Below are positions 17,045-24,816 of a stretch of DNA of 64,000 nucleotides, one piece after another. Under the pieces are notes generated by a model. That model was not told where the DNA came from, did no database searches, and saw only the letters and a program-made list of their open reading frames with translations. The stretch's first letter is position 1; every line of letters begins with the position of its first letter. Position numbers and translations under genes: made by a program. Where the stretch lies: NCBI RefSeq assembly GCF_900108335.1, contig NZ_FNVT01000018.1, positions 1-64,000 of the forward strand, read 5' to 3'. Origin of the DNA: Nonomuraea solani. Lineage in GTDB: Bacteria > Actinomycetota > Actinomycetes > Streptosporangiales > Streptosporangiaceae.

Positions 17045-17770
17045 ATCTACTGCCGAGCCGTAGTGCCACGCTTGACAAATCAGATTCCACATAAGTCTGG
17101 GCAGCACCACAAACCCGCTCTGGCCGGGTGGGCGGTTGACGATTTTCAGGGTCAGGCGCAGGCTTCGCTTCGACCAATCGACCAGCACGCCTGAGTAGGC
17201 CGAGTCGGCCCAGGTCGGTGTGAGCTGGGGGTGAAGGAGCCGGAGCCGGAGCAGCAGGTCGCGGGCGACGGCCCGGTCAGGGTAGTCAGCGCGGGTCACC
17301 ATCACCATCAGGGGCATGCCGCGCGTATCGACAGCTATATGCCTTTCCGCCCATTAATCCGTTTTGCTGCATCATATCAACGACTGGTGCGGGCGACCGT
17401 TTCGGCCGCCTTGACCGACTGAGAATCGATGATCGCCGTCACCGGGGCCCGGCAACGTCCCGCCCGTAGCCGGACCTGTTCGCGCAGTTGGTCCCGGATC
17501 GCGGTGGTGGCTCCGGCACGCGCCCACCGGGCGAAAAAGCCGTAAACCGTGCGCCAAGGGGGAAGTCTGCAGGAAGTGCGCGCCATTTGCACCCGTTATC
17601 GACCAAATATCTGATTGCGTCCACGATCTCCCGGCGGGGATGGGCCTCGGGCCGGCCGCCGCGCGGGGTGCGGCAGGCGGGCGGCGGCAAGAGCGGCTCC
17701 AGCAGCGCCCATTCCGCAGCGCTGGTGTCGGACGGGTAGCGGTGTGTCGGCGCATGGCTCAACCCCAAGG
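17045..17770 (-). pseudogene. IS5-family transposase, multiply frameshifted and 3'-truncated
   Basis: Pieces in three frames follow IS5 order. They are RYPSDTSAAEWALLEPLLPP, GGRPEAHPRREIVDAIRYLV and NGCKWRALPADF, then after a shift WRTVYGFFARWARAGATTAI and APVTAIIDSQSVKAAETV. After a further break come RKRHIAVDTRGMPLMVMVTR, TPTWADSAYSGVLVDWSKRS and PGQSGFVVLPR. The normal C-terminal ERTLAWI-type end with the last catalytic Glu is gone after VLPR. With at least three lesions this IS cannot transpose by itself. Confidence 0.8.
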
Positions 17771-17847
17771 ATGGTTGGAGCAAGGGACATGGGGGCTTCT
17801 CGGGAGGGCTGGATGCGGACAGCCCTCGACGACCCCGGCTCGTTAGA

Positions 17848-18281
17848 TCACGGCAGGTCGGTGACCAGCGACTCGAACGTCGCGCGGACGCCTTCAAGCT
17901 GGGCCAGGATGATCCTGGCGAACTTGTCGTTGGGGCGTGCGCCGGCGTGTGGCCCGACGGTGGCGGTGATCAGCCGGGTGATCCGGGTGAGTTCGGTGTG
18001 GAACTGGCGTCGCTCGTAGCTGATCCAGTCGGCGGGGTCGGTGGAAAACCGATACCCCTCCTTCGGGGTCCAGGTGAGCGGGGTCAGGTGCTCCAGCGCC
18101 GCTTTGTCCTTGACCCATTGCAGGCCCTTGCGGACGTAGTAGACGCTCATCCCTGTGGCGATCATCAGTTGTTTGGTGATCAGCGCGGCGGGCCGGGCCT
18201 CCATCAGCGTGATGCGGACCTGTTCGCCGCAGACGTGGGTGGGGATCCGGGGCCGGCGGGCGTGTCCTTGGCGTCGGGCAT
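17848..18281 (-). pseudogene. RacP-like protein, single frameshift
   Basis: An ATG at 18281 starts MPDAKDTPAGPGSPPTSAAN, but the frame shifts by one base near 18228. The adjacent frame then gives EQVRITLMEARPAALITKQL, TGMSVYYVRKGLQWVKDKAA, LEHLTPLTWTPKEGYRFS and ERRQFHTELTRITRLITATV to the stop at 17848. This order matches the short winged-helix RacP proteins found on actinomycete plasmids and integrative elements. The ATG lies 14 bases from the upstream gene's stop. It is broken as assembled; a one-base sequencing error would restore it. Confidence 0.65.
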
Positions 18282-18294
18282 CGGGTGCCAGGCC

Positions 18295-18660
18295 TCATGG
18301 CTCGCGCGGTCCGTCGTGCCCGCCCTCGCCGCGCAGCAGGGCGGCCAAGCCCTCCTCCAGAGTGAGGTTGCCGGTGTCGATGGCTTGCTCGATCCAGTCG
18401 GCGGCGGCGCGGACCCGCTGCAGCCGATCGCGCAGCGCGCCGCGTTCATCGTCGGTGAAGTCGTGGCCGGCCAGCTTGGCCATGGTCCGCTCGACGGTGG
18501 CGGTGAACTGGGCGCAGGCGGCGACCAGGTCGATGAACTCCATGCTGCGCTGCAGCCGGCGGATCGCCGGCACGGCCGGCTCCACGTGGCGTTCGACGGC
18601 CTGGGTGGCGTGGTCGATCTGCGCGCGGTTGACCATCTGCCAGCAACGTCTGTCCGACAT
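18295..18660 (-). CDS. helical protein of unknown function, mobile-element type
   Basis: A 121-aa, almost wholly helical protein starting MSDRRCWQMVNRAQIDHATQ. It continues RRLQRSMEFIDLVAACAQFT, ERTMAKLAGHDFTDDERGAL and RAAADWIEQAIDTGNLTLEE. ATG 18660 or 18663 are both possible, and the frame is open further upstream. It sits directly before the RacP-like gene, and this pair recurs on actinomycete integrative elements, so a role in element maintenance or regulation is plausible. No known domain. Confidence 0.55.
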   Translation of the reverse strand: MSDRRCWQMVNRAQIDHATQAVERHVEPAVPAIRRLQRSMEFIDLVAACAQFTATVERTMAKLAGHDFTDDERGALRDRLQRVRAAADWIEQAIDTGNLTLEEGLAALLRGEGGHDGPREP

Positions 18661-18749
18661 CATTTCAGCCCTGGCCGCACCTGAAACGAACCAGCCGGGA
18701 AGTCGGCGCCGTGCCATGGGCGCGGCGCCTGGCCACCCGCGAATGTTCC

Positions 18750-20276
18750 CTACAGCTTCTCGACCTGGTGGAAGGGCGCCTCGATGTCGTGGTCGCGTCC
18801 GAAGATTGAAAGGGCCACGGTGAGCATGCGCCCATCGACGTCGATCCCCTTGACCGTGCCTGGGAGCGAGGCGAAGGGCCCGTCGGCCAGCATCACCGCA
18901 TCGCCGACTGCGAACGTCGAGGGCACAGTTTCCGGCGGGATCGTCGGGACGTCCTCGGGTTCGCCAAGTACGAGCATGTCGGCCATGACGCAGGCGACGC
19001 CGTCGTCCTCGGTCCGGCCGATCCACACCGGATAGGCTCCGTCCCCCCAGCCGCTGCTGAAGGCGATGAGGTTGGCACCCGAGGTGGGCTCGTCCACCTC
19101 TGCAACATGAACACCGTTACCGTCATAGTCGTCGGCAAGCTGACTATCAGGCTCGCTGAGGTAGGCCAGGCCGTCCACCGCGGCACGGTCGACGAAGCAG
19201 GCCATGCCGGCGTCGACGGCGAAGTAAAACGCTTCCCCGTCGGGAAGCGTGCGCACGTCCTCCCCGGGCCGGGTGGCAAGCTCCCAGGAGATCACGGGCG
19301 CAGCATCGATGACCAGCCAGGCCGCCGCGACGCGACCCTGCGCCGGGTCGCCCTCTCCGACCACCGTCAACATCATTGGGTACCGGCCCGGTGGCACGCG
19401 CATGGTGAAGGGCTTGGCGTCCGAGACGGTGTAGGGGTCGCACGCCACCAGCTCACCGGTCGGCACTCGCAGCGTCCCGGCCTGCCGAGACTCCAGGCGA
19501 GCACCAGGGCTGGCGGCGCTGGAAGCCGGATGGGCGACCACCAGGCGCTGATCCACTCGCAGCGGTTGCGGCGGCTGCCAGACCGGCGCGTCGAAAGGGA
19601 CCACGGCCACACCGTCCGGAGGCGGCAAATGCGCGAACGGCGTACCGGCCGGCACGCCCAGCGGCAGCAACGGATGAGGCAGCCAGGAAGAAGCCGCATC
19701 CTCCTCGGCGAGCGCCGCGACATACTCGCGAAACGAGGGCGCGTTGCCCGTACTAGCAGCGACCTCCTCGATCTGGTCGGCGCCGAAAAAGGCCAGCCCG
19801 GCCCAGTCGCCAAAACACGGCACCGCAAGGCGAAGCCGATCGGATGCGACGGGGACCAGCTTCGAACTCTGCGAATGTCCCGGGTGCCCCGCCGTGATCT
19901 GCACATAGCCCTGGCGCGCTGCATGGCGCACCGTCGTCTGCCTAGCCGCCGCACCGAACTCCGCCACCGACTCCGTCGGATACCCCCAGGAAACCTGCTC
20001 GACAAGCAGCAACTCGTCGGCCAACCGGCGAAAGTCACGCTTCACAACGCGACGTCGCTGGTCATCGAACCCCCACGTCACGCACACGCCCTGACGCCAG
20101 ACCACCTCGAACAGCGCCCGCACGCGATCTCCGAGGAACAACAGCGCGGCGTACTGCTCCCCAGTCTCATCTCTTCGCTGCGCCTCATCGGGTGGTAACG
20201 GGCCGACCACTGCGTGCCGGACAGGTTCCCATCCCTCGCAGTACACCACCACGATCGGCCCGGACTCGCTCAGCAT
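18750..20276 (-). CDS. DUF4241 protein with C-terminal NusG-type KOW domain
   Basis: A 508-aa protein. Residues 1-190 form an unrecognised domain. Residues about 270-435 match DUF4241: GELVACDPYTVSDAKPFTM, PPGRYPMMLTVV, FYFAVDAGMACFVD and LIAFSSGWGDGAYPVWIG. Residues 452-508 read FAVGDAVMLADGPFASLPGT and TVALSIFGRDHDIEAPFHQV followed by EKL, closely following the C-terminal KOW domain of NusG (DGPFA-x3-G-V ... V-x-VSIFGR ... F-x-QVEK). It lies between the two Tn3 transposase fragments, so it may be cargo. DUF4241 proteins are often found near toxin-immunity genes; the activity is unknown. Confidence 0.8.
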   Translation of the reverse strand: MLSESGPIVVVYCEGWEPVRHAVVGPLPPDEAQRRDETGEQYAALLFLGDRVRALFEVVWRQGVCVTWGFDDQRRRVVKRDFRRLADELLLVEQVSWGYPTESVAEFGAAARQTTVRHAARQGYVQITAGHPGHSQSSKLVPVASDRLRLAVPCFGDWAGLAFFGADQIEEVAASTGNAPSFREYVAALAEEDAASSWLPHPLLPLGVPAGTPFAHLPPPDGVAVVPFDAPVWQPPQPLRVDQRLVVAHPASSAASPGARLESRQAGTLRVPTGELVACDPYTVSDAKPFTMRVPPGRYPMMLTVVGEGDPAQGRVAAAWLVIDAAPVISWELATRPGEDVRTLPDGEAFYFAVDAGMACFVDRAAVDGLAYLSEPDSQLADDYDGNGVHVAEVDEPTSGANLIAFSSGWGDGAYPVWIGRTEDDGVACVMADMLVLGEPEDVPTIPPETVPSTFAVGDAVMLADGPFASLPGTVKGIDVDGRMLTVALSIFGRDHDIEAPFHQVEKL

Positions 20277-20444
20277 CGTCTGTACAACCTCTCCCCGTTC
20301 GCCAAGGCGGTGAATCTACATCGCCCCTTCTCACCAAGTTGGAAAAAGCTCATATCCGACGATGGCGGCCTCCGCACCACAGCCCATCTCGTTCTGCTCG
20401 ATCGGGCTCCCATCCAAGATCAAAGTTCGGACACAGGCACTGAG

Positions 20445-21128
20445 CGCCTTGACCATCTGCGGGCCCGAAGCCCGCGCCGGACCGATGCGCCATTCCTCCA
20501 GCCGGGAGATCCGCTTTCCTGCCGGCACCACCAGCAGCGCGTCCAGGTCCCGCCGCTGCTGCTCGCTCAGCGCCTCCCACATTCGCCGGGTCGCCGCCTC
20601 CCGCTCTCGCGCCACCAGCCGGGCCAGCCGGGCCAGCCGGGCCAGCCGGGCCAGCCGGGCCAGCCGGGCCAGCCGGGCCAGCCGCGAGAGTCTCGGCAGC
20701 AGCACCTGCTGCTCGCGCAGCCACCGCAGCGCGTCGAAGAAGATCGCTTTGGGCCCGTTCCCGGTGATCCACGCCCGCCGGGCCACGTACTCTGCCAGGT
20801 CGGCCTCCACCTCGGTGAAGTCCCTCAGGCGCAGCGCTTCTTGGATCGTCCCGGCATGCTCACGATGGGTGGGCTCGCGCCGGGCATACCGCTTGACGCA
20901 CGAAGGGTCGGCCACCCCGAGCTGCCCGGCCAGAAAGTCGATGACTTCGGTCGGCACCCCCTCCAGCGGATTACTCAGGAACCGGCCGAGATGACGCACG
21001 GTGGTGAGTTGGATGCTGAACCCGAGGCGATTGTGATCACCCCTCAGCTTCGCCTTCGCCATCAGCTGGCGGTCGGCGTCGTCGAGGCAGAAGAACAATT
21101 CAAGATCTGCCTGCGACACCGAGATCAA
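20445..21128 (-). pseudogene. Tn3-family transposase, N-terminal (DUF4158) fragment
   Basis: The minus-strand reading SQADLELFFCLDDADRQLMA, HNRLGFSIQLTTVRHLGRFL, GQLGVADPSCVKRYARREPT, WITGNGPKAIFFDALRWLRE and RISRLEEWRIGPARASGPQM matches the N-terminal DUF4158 domain of Tn3-type transposases. Homology ends after QMVKAL at about 20445, where unrelated sequence carries the frame to a stop at 20331. About 15 residues are missing at the start. The remaining ~580 residues before the C-terminal piece at 13723-14255 are not in the window. A run of Arg-Leu-Ala repeats expands one helix. Confidence 0.85.
20621..20683. repeat. 9-bp tandem repeat, seven perfect copies
   Basis: GGGCCAGCC is repeated seven times without a mismatch and is preceded by a partial copy. 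On the minus strand it encodes (Arg-Leu-Ala)7 inside the Tn3 transposase fragment. The unit is a multiple of three, so changes in copy number leave the frame intact. Slipped-strand expansion of a single ancestral RLA is the simple explanation. Confidence 0.95.
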
Positions 21129-21601
21129 GGGCGAGCTGCATCGGAGCCGGAACGTACGCTAACGACCCCACACAGGCCCCGTTCGGTACCCGGCCTGGCC
21201 TGCGGGAAGGCGCTTACCGTACGAAGCGGTTCCGTTGCAGGTCCACCCCCGGATCGCCCGGCGCAACTGCGCGAGCACCTCGTCGTAGATTTGCGTGGGC
21301 GTGCAGTCGCGGGCGGCTTTGCCGTACAGGATGTCGGTTTGTCCCAGGCCGACAGGCAGAGGGACAGGCAGTCGGTGACGGTTCCGTCGCCGTAGGTGTC
21401 GGCCCCTGAGCAGCAACCAATCGGTCAGTGGCGGTAGCGGGCCTCGTCCAGCCGCAGCAGGCGATGCCGGCAACGGGGGGTTCGCTTGTTGCGAGGTGCA
21501 GCTCGAAGAAGGCACGGCGGTCGAAGGTAGATGTGCTCTTGTCGTACGTAGTCACGTTGGCGCGCGTTCCGCGCCAGCCATGTTCCGGTGAACCTGTCGG
21601 G
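21129..21601. other. degenerate stretch between transposon relic and HxlR gene
   Basis: Two overlapping minus-strand frames (one with DRRAFFELHLATSEPPVAGI, another with QTDILYGKAARDCTPTQIYD) look like parts of one frameshifted protein about 100 residues long. I could not place it in a family. No intact gene is present. Confidence 0.35.
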
Positions 21602-22006
21602 TCAGGTTCGGCGGCTGCGGACCGGTTTCCTGGCGTCGTAGTCCAGCCGGGCCTGCTCGACCTCGCCCAGGTTGATCGACCAGTCGGCGAGTGCTGCGAA
21701 CAGCGGCGCCAGGCTTCGTCCCAATTCGCTGATCTCGTACTCCACCCGCGGCGGAACCTCGGGGTGGTAGGTGCGCACGACGAGACCGTCGCGTTCCAGT
21801 TGCCGTAACCGTTCGGTCAGCACCTTGGGCGTGATGGTGGTGATTCGGCGCTCCAGCTCCACGAACCGATGCCGCCCGTATTCATTGAGCACCCACAGAA
21901 TCGGCGTGGTCCAGCGGCTGAAGACGATGTCGACCACCGGAGCGATCGGACACGCCTGCTCCGGTGCAACGTCGACGGGAGACGCCGACATTGTGTCGTT
22001 GGTCAC
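21602..22006 (-). CDS. HxlR-family transcriptional regulator
   Basis: A 134-aa winged-helix regulator of the HxlR type. CPIAPVVDIVFSRWTTPILW holds the conserved N-terminal Cys and the W-P-I-L core. ELERRITTITPKVLTERLRQ is the recognition helix, and LVVRTYHPEVPPRVEYEISE is the wing. It is divergent from the NmrA-type gene at 22103 and almost certainly controls it through the operator at 22043-22063. HxlR proteins often sense electrophiles or redox change via the N-terminal Cys. Confidence 0.92.
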   Translation of the reverse strand: MTNDTMSASPVDVAPEQACPIAPVVDIVFSRWTTPILWVLNEYGRHRFVELERRITTITPKVLTERLRQLERDGLVVRTYHPEVPPRVEYEISELGRSLAPLFAALADWSINLGEVEQARLDYDARKPVRSRRT

Positions 22007-22042
22007 AATAAGCCCTTCTTCCCATTACTTTCCTCTAGGTAC

Positions 22043-22063
22043 CTACTATCCCAGCCCTAGTAG
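22043..22063. promoter_or_regulatory. candidate HxlR operator
   Basis: CTACTA, nine bases, TAGTAG forms an inverted repeat in the centre of the divergent HxlR/NmrA promoter region, next to the GGTACC palindrome at 22038-22043. HxlR-family sites are imperfect dyads of this size. Confidence 0.5.
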
Positions 22064-22102
22064 CTTCCATCGAGTCCACGACATCGATAACTGGGAGTGA
22101 AC

Positions 22103-22930
22103 ATGATTGTGGTGACTGGAGCCACCGGCAACGTCGGACAGCCGCTCGTGCAGGCGCTGGTCGCGGCCGGCGAACAGGTGACCGCAGTGTCGCGGAGAGT
22201 CTCACCGCAGGATGTGCCAGCCGGAGTACGGCACCAGCAGGCCGACCTGGCCCAGCCGGAAAGCCTCGCGCCCGCGCTCGATGGTGCCGAAGTGCTGTTC
22301 CTGCTGACCTCGGGCGACTTCGTGGCGGCTGGCGGCAACGTTGGCGACGTCCTCGACGTCGCCAAAGCAGGCGGGATCCGCCGGATTGTCCTGCTGTCCT
22401 CCCAGGGCGTTGCCACGGGAAGCCACCCCTCAACACTGGAGGACCCCCTCACGCAATCGGATCTCGAATGGACACTGCTGCGGCCAGGAGGTTTTGACTC
22501 CAACACATTGCAGTGGGCCGAGATGGTCCGCACACAACGGATGGTCACCGCGCCGTTCGGAGATGTCGCATTGCCGACCATCGATCCGGCCGACATCGCC
22601 GAGGTCGCCGCGGCGGCGTTGCTGGACGCCGGCCACATCGGCAAGGCGTATGTGCTGACCGGACCGGCACCGATCTCACCTCGCCACCAGACGATGGCGA
22701 TCGGCGACGCGCTGGGAGAGCCGGTCCAGTTCGTCGAGCAGAGCCGGGCAGAGGCTCGGGCACAGATGCTGCAGTTCATGCCCGAGCCGATCGTGGAGTC
22801 CACCCTTGACATCCTGGGCACGCCGAAGGCCGCCGAGCAGCGGGTGAGCCCCGACGTCGAGAGGATCCTCGGCCGTCCGCCCCGCACCTTCGCCGAGTGG
22901 GCGATGCGCAACACCTCGGCCTTCAAATAG
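22103..22930 (+). CDS. NmrA-like NAD(P)-binding protein
   Basis: A 275-aa atypical short-chain dehydrogenase. The Rossmann motif TGATGNVGQPLVQAL is at the N terminus. VLFLLTSGDF and RRIVLLSSQGVATGS follow, then SDLEWTLLRPGGFDSNTLQW and ALPTIDPADIAEVAAAALL, as in NmrA/QOR2-type NAD(P)H-dependent proteins. The catalytic Tyr-x3-Lys of classical SDRs is absent, as usual in this group. ATG 22103 is preferred over GTG 22097 because GGGAG lies five bases before it. It is likely induced through the divergent HxlR regulator. Confidence 0.88.
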   Translation: MIVVTGATGNVGQPLVQALVAAGEQVTAVSRRVSPQDVPAGVRHQQADLAQPESLAPALDGAEVLFLLTSGDFVAAGGNVGDVLDVAKAGGIRRIVLLSSQGVATGSHPSTLEDPLTQSDLEWTLLRPGGFDSNTLQWAEMVRTQRMVTAPFGDVALPTIDPADIAEVAAAALLDAGHIGKAYVLTGPAPISPRHQTMAIGDALGEPVQFVEQSRAEARAQMLQFMPEPIVESTLDILGTPKAAEQRVSPDVERILGRPPRTFAEWAMRNTSAFK

Positions 22931-22960
22931 TCCGTCCGGAGAAGAACGCGGCACCGTTAC

Positions 22961-22993
22961 CGGCCTCGGCCATGGCCTGCCTGGCCGAGGCCG
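22961..22993 (+). terminator. intrinsic hairpin after the NmrA-type gene
   Basis: A perfect 12-bp stem (CGGCCTCGGCCA / TGGCCGAGGCCG) with a 9-base loop lies 30 bases past the stop. There is no strong T-run, as is common in high-GC actinobacteria. Confidence 0.7.
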
Positions 22994-23118
22994 CAACTTG
23001 CCGCCTGACGACTGGGTCGGCCGCGATCCGGATCGTGGTGGGTGTCCGTTGAAGGTTCCCTCACCGGACGCCCACCACGACCCTGGATCGGCACCCCGTA
23101 CCTTTGGCTGCGCCATCT

Positions 23119-23277
23119 GTGAGCGACCTGGTAGCCCGACTAGGACTGTTCATCGTCTTCGTTCTTGTCTGGCTGGGTTCAGGCGGCTCACCGGCGCTGC
23201 TCTGGCCCGCGGGCGCGGTGGTGATCGTTCTACTCGTCGTGCGCGCCGTGGTCTACCGCGGGCGTGATTGGCCGTGA
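23119..23277 (+). CDS. small two-helix membrane protein
   Basis: A 52-aa reading frame starting at GTG: MSDLVARLGLFIVFVLVWL, a GSGGSPALLWPAG turn, then AVVIVLLVVRAVVYRGRDWP and a stop. Two membrane helices end in a positively charged tail, the composition of real small actinobacterial membrane proteins. No convincing SD is seen. It lies alone between the NmrA-type gene and the alpha/beta hydrolase. Confidence 0.4.
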   Translation: MSDLVARLGLFIVFVLVWLGSGGSPALLWPAGAVVIVLLVVRAVVYRGRDWP

Positions 23278-23373
23278 AGACCTGCCCCAAGCCGACCAGC
23301 TCATGGTCAGCTTTTCTTCCCAGGAGGTGCCCGTGTTCACTTCTCGCGCAGCCCGTCCGAGCGCGTCACCACC

Positions 23374-24216
23374 GTGGCGCGCACATCGGCCGGGCCGGTG
23401 GAGTACCGATTGGAGGGCCCGTTGGAGGGCCGGGACCGCAAGACGGTCCTGGTGTTGCACGGCGGTCACATGCGGGCTGGGCTGGCGCTGGGCGAGGAGG
23501 TCTTCGCCGAGGCCGGGTTCACGGTGTTGGCGCCCTCACGCCCCGGTTACGGGCGTACGCCGTTGAGCACGGGCACGACACCGGCCGGGTTCGCCGACGC
23601 CACCGCCGAGCTGTGCCGGAGCCTGGGCATCGAACGCCTGGCCGCGGTCGTGGGCATCTCGGCCGGCGGGCGCACCGCGCTGACGCTGGCCGCCCGCCAT
23701 CCCCACCTGGTCGAGCGCGTCATCATGCAAAGCGCGGTCGCATTCCTGCCCCGGCCCGACCGGCTGACCCGGATGGGCGGCCGGGCGGTGTTCAACGCCC
23801 GGACCGAGGCTGGCACCTGGGCGATCATGCGGTCCCTGATCCGCCTGGCACCGCCGGTGGGGCTGCGCCTGCTGTTGCGGAGCCTGTCGGCCCTGCCCGC
23901 CCGCCAGGTCCTGGCGGGCCTGTCCACCGCCGAACGCGCTACGCTGGCGGGACTGTTCACTCAGATGCGCTCGGGCCACGGCTTCGTCGCCGACATGCTC
24001 CCCGTGCCCGACTGCGCCGCACAGGTCGGCCAGAGCGCGCTGGTCATCGCCACCCGCCACGACCGGTCGGTGCCCTTCGCCCACGCCGAGTCCTTGGCAG
24101 CGGTCCTGCCGAACGCCGAACTGGTGGAGGCCCGGACCGACAGTGACATGATCTGGTTCGGCTCGGACTACCCCCGCATCGCCACGAAGGTCCGAGACTT
24201 CCTCGCCACAGGCTGA
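23374..24216 (+). CDS. alpha/beta hydrolase, possible N-terminal frameshift
   Basis: A 280-aa alpha/beta-fold hydrolase. VLVLHGGHMRAG supplies the oxyanion hole, VVGISAGGRTALTLAARHP the nucleophile Ser, and LVIATRHDRSVPFAHAESLA the late acid region; a canonical catalytic His is not obvious near the C terminus. GTG 23374 is used here but has a poor SD. A strong AGGAGG at 23322-23327 serves a GTG at 23333 in another frame that reads VFTSRAARPS, while this frame reads SERVTTVARTSAG from just upstream. That suggests a one-base shift near 23355. It converges on the MarR gene at 24252. Confidence 0.75.
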   Translation: MARTSAGPVEYRLEGPLEGRDRKTVLVLHGGHMRAGLALGEEVFAEAGFTVLAPSRPGYGRTPLSTGTTPAGFADATAELCRSLGIERLAAVVGISAGGRTALTLAARHPHLVERVIMQSAVAFLPRPDRLTRMGGRAVFNARTEAGTWAIMRSLIRLAPPVGLRLLLRSLSALPARQVLAGLSTAERATLAGLFTQMRSGHGFVADMLPVPDCAAQVGQSALVIATRHDRSVPFAHAESLAAVLPNAELVEARTDSDMIWFGSDYPRIATKVRDFLATG

Positions 24217-24251
24217 GCGCGGCTACCGCTTCTCGAGTCTCGGACTGGGGG

Positions 24252-24710
24252 TCAGCCGCTCTGCTGGTGCCAGCGGTGCAGCAGGGCGGGGAGTTCGCCG
24301 AGCAGGAATTCGTAGAAGGCGTGCATCTGCGCCAATCGCCGGTGGGCTGGGTCGCCGCTTTTGGTGGCGGAGATCCCGGCGGCCGCGGCCTGGAGCATGG
24401 CCTGGATGACGGTGTTCTGACTGGTGAACAGGGTGGCCCAGGCGTCGTCGCGGAGCCGGTAGTGCTCGCGGCGGCTGCCGGGGGCGGGCAGGCGTTCGAT
24501 CAGGCCGACCGTGGCCAGGGATTTGATCGCGCCGGAGACCGAGCCCGCGCTGGCCTCCAGCCGGTCGGCGATCTCGCCGGCGGTGACGCTGTCCTGGTCG
24601 GTGAACAGGAAGACCGCCAGGGTGCGCGCGGCCATCCGCTGCATGCCGCCCTCGATCAGGGTCAGGGCCAGCCGTTCGGCCGCCTGCCACTGCTCATACC
24701 GGTCGTTCAC
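24252..24710 (-). CDS. MarR/GbsR-type transcriptional regulator
   Basis: A 152-aa winged-helix protein. It has QRMAARTLAVFLFTDQDSVT, the HTH in AGEIADRLEASAGSVSGAIK and the wing in LIERLPAPGSRREHYRLRDD, then a C-terminal dimerisation helix. The VSGAIKSL recognition helix is typical of GbsR-like MarR proteins. It is divergent from the three-gene operon starting at 24817, and a long palindrome lies between them, so it most likely represses that operon and itself. Confidence 0.85.
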   Translation of the reverse strand: MNDRYEQWQAAERLALTLIEGGMQRMAARTLAVFLFTDQDSVTAGEIADRLEASAGSVSGAIKSLATVGLIERLPAPGSRREHYRLRDDAWATLFTSQNTVIQAMLQAAAAGISATKSGDPAHRRLAQMHAFYEFLLGELPALLHRWHQQSG

Positions 24711-24737
24711 GTGCTCGCCTCCTTAAGGAGGAACAGG

Positions 24738-24782
24738 ATACCGAACACTCTGAGCCTTCAGAAATTTCTGAAAAGTCGGTAT
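24738..24782. promoter_or_regulatory. nested palindromic operator, MarR/CocE intergenic region
   Basis: A perfect 16-bp palindrome TTCAGAAATTTCTGAA (24757-24772) is flanked by perfect 7-bp outer arms ATACCGA (24738-24744) and TCGGTAT (24776-24782). It sits in the only promoter gap between the divergent MarR gene and the CocE operon. The outer arms are not equidistant, so they may mark the two -10 regions. Confidence 0.65.
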
Positions 24783-24816
24783 AGTCCTGGTATCGGCCTC
24801 TCACGGGAGGGGTTCG

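Noticed and set aside
20621..20683. Direct repeats as a possible CRISPR or iteron array
   Set aside because: The 9-bp units are contiguous without spacers and lie within a coding frame; this is a minisatellite.
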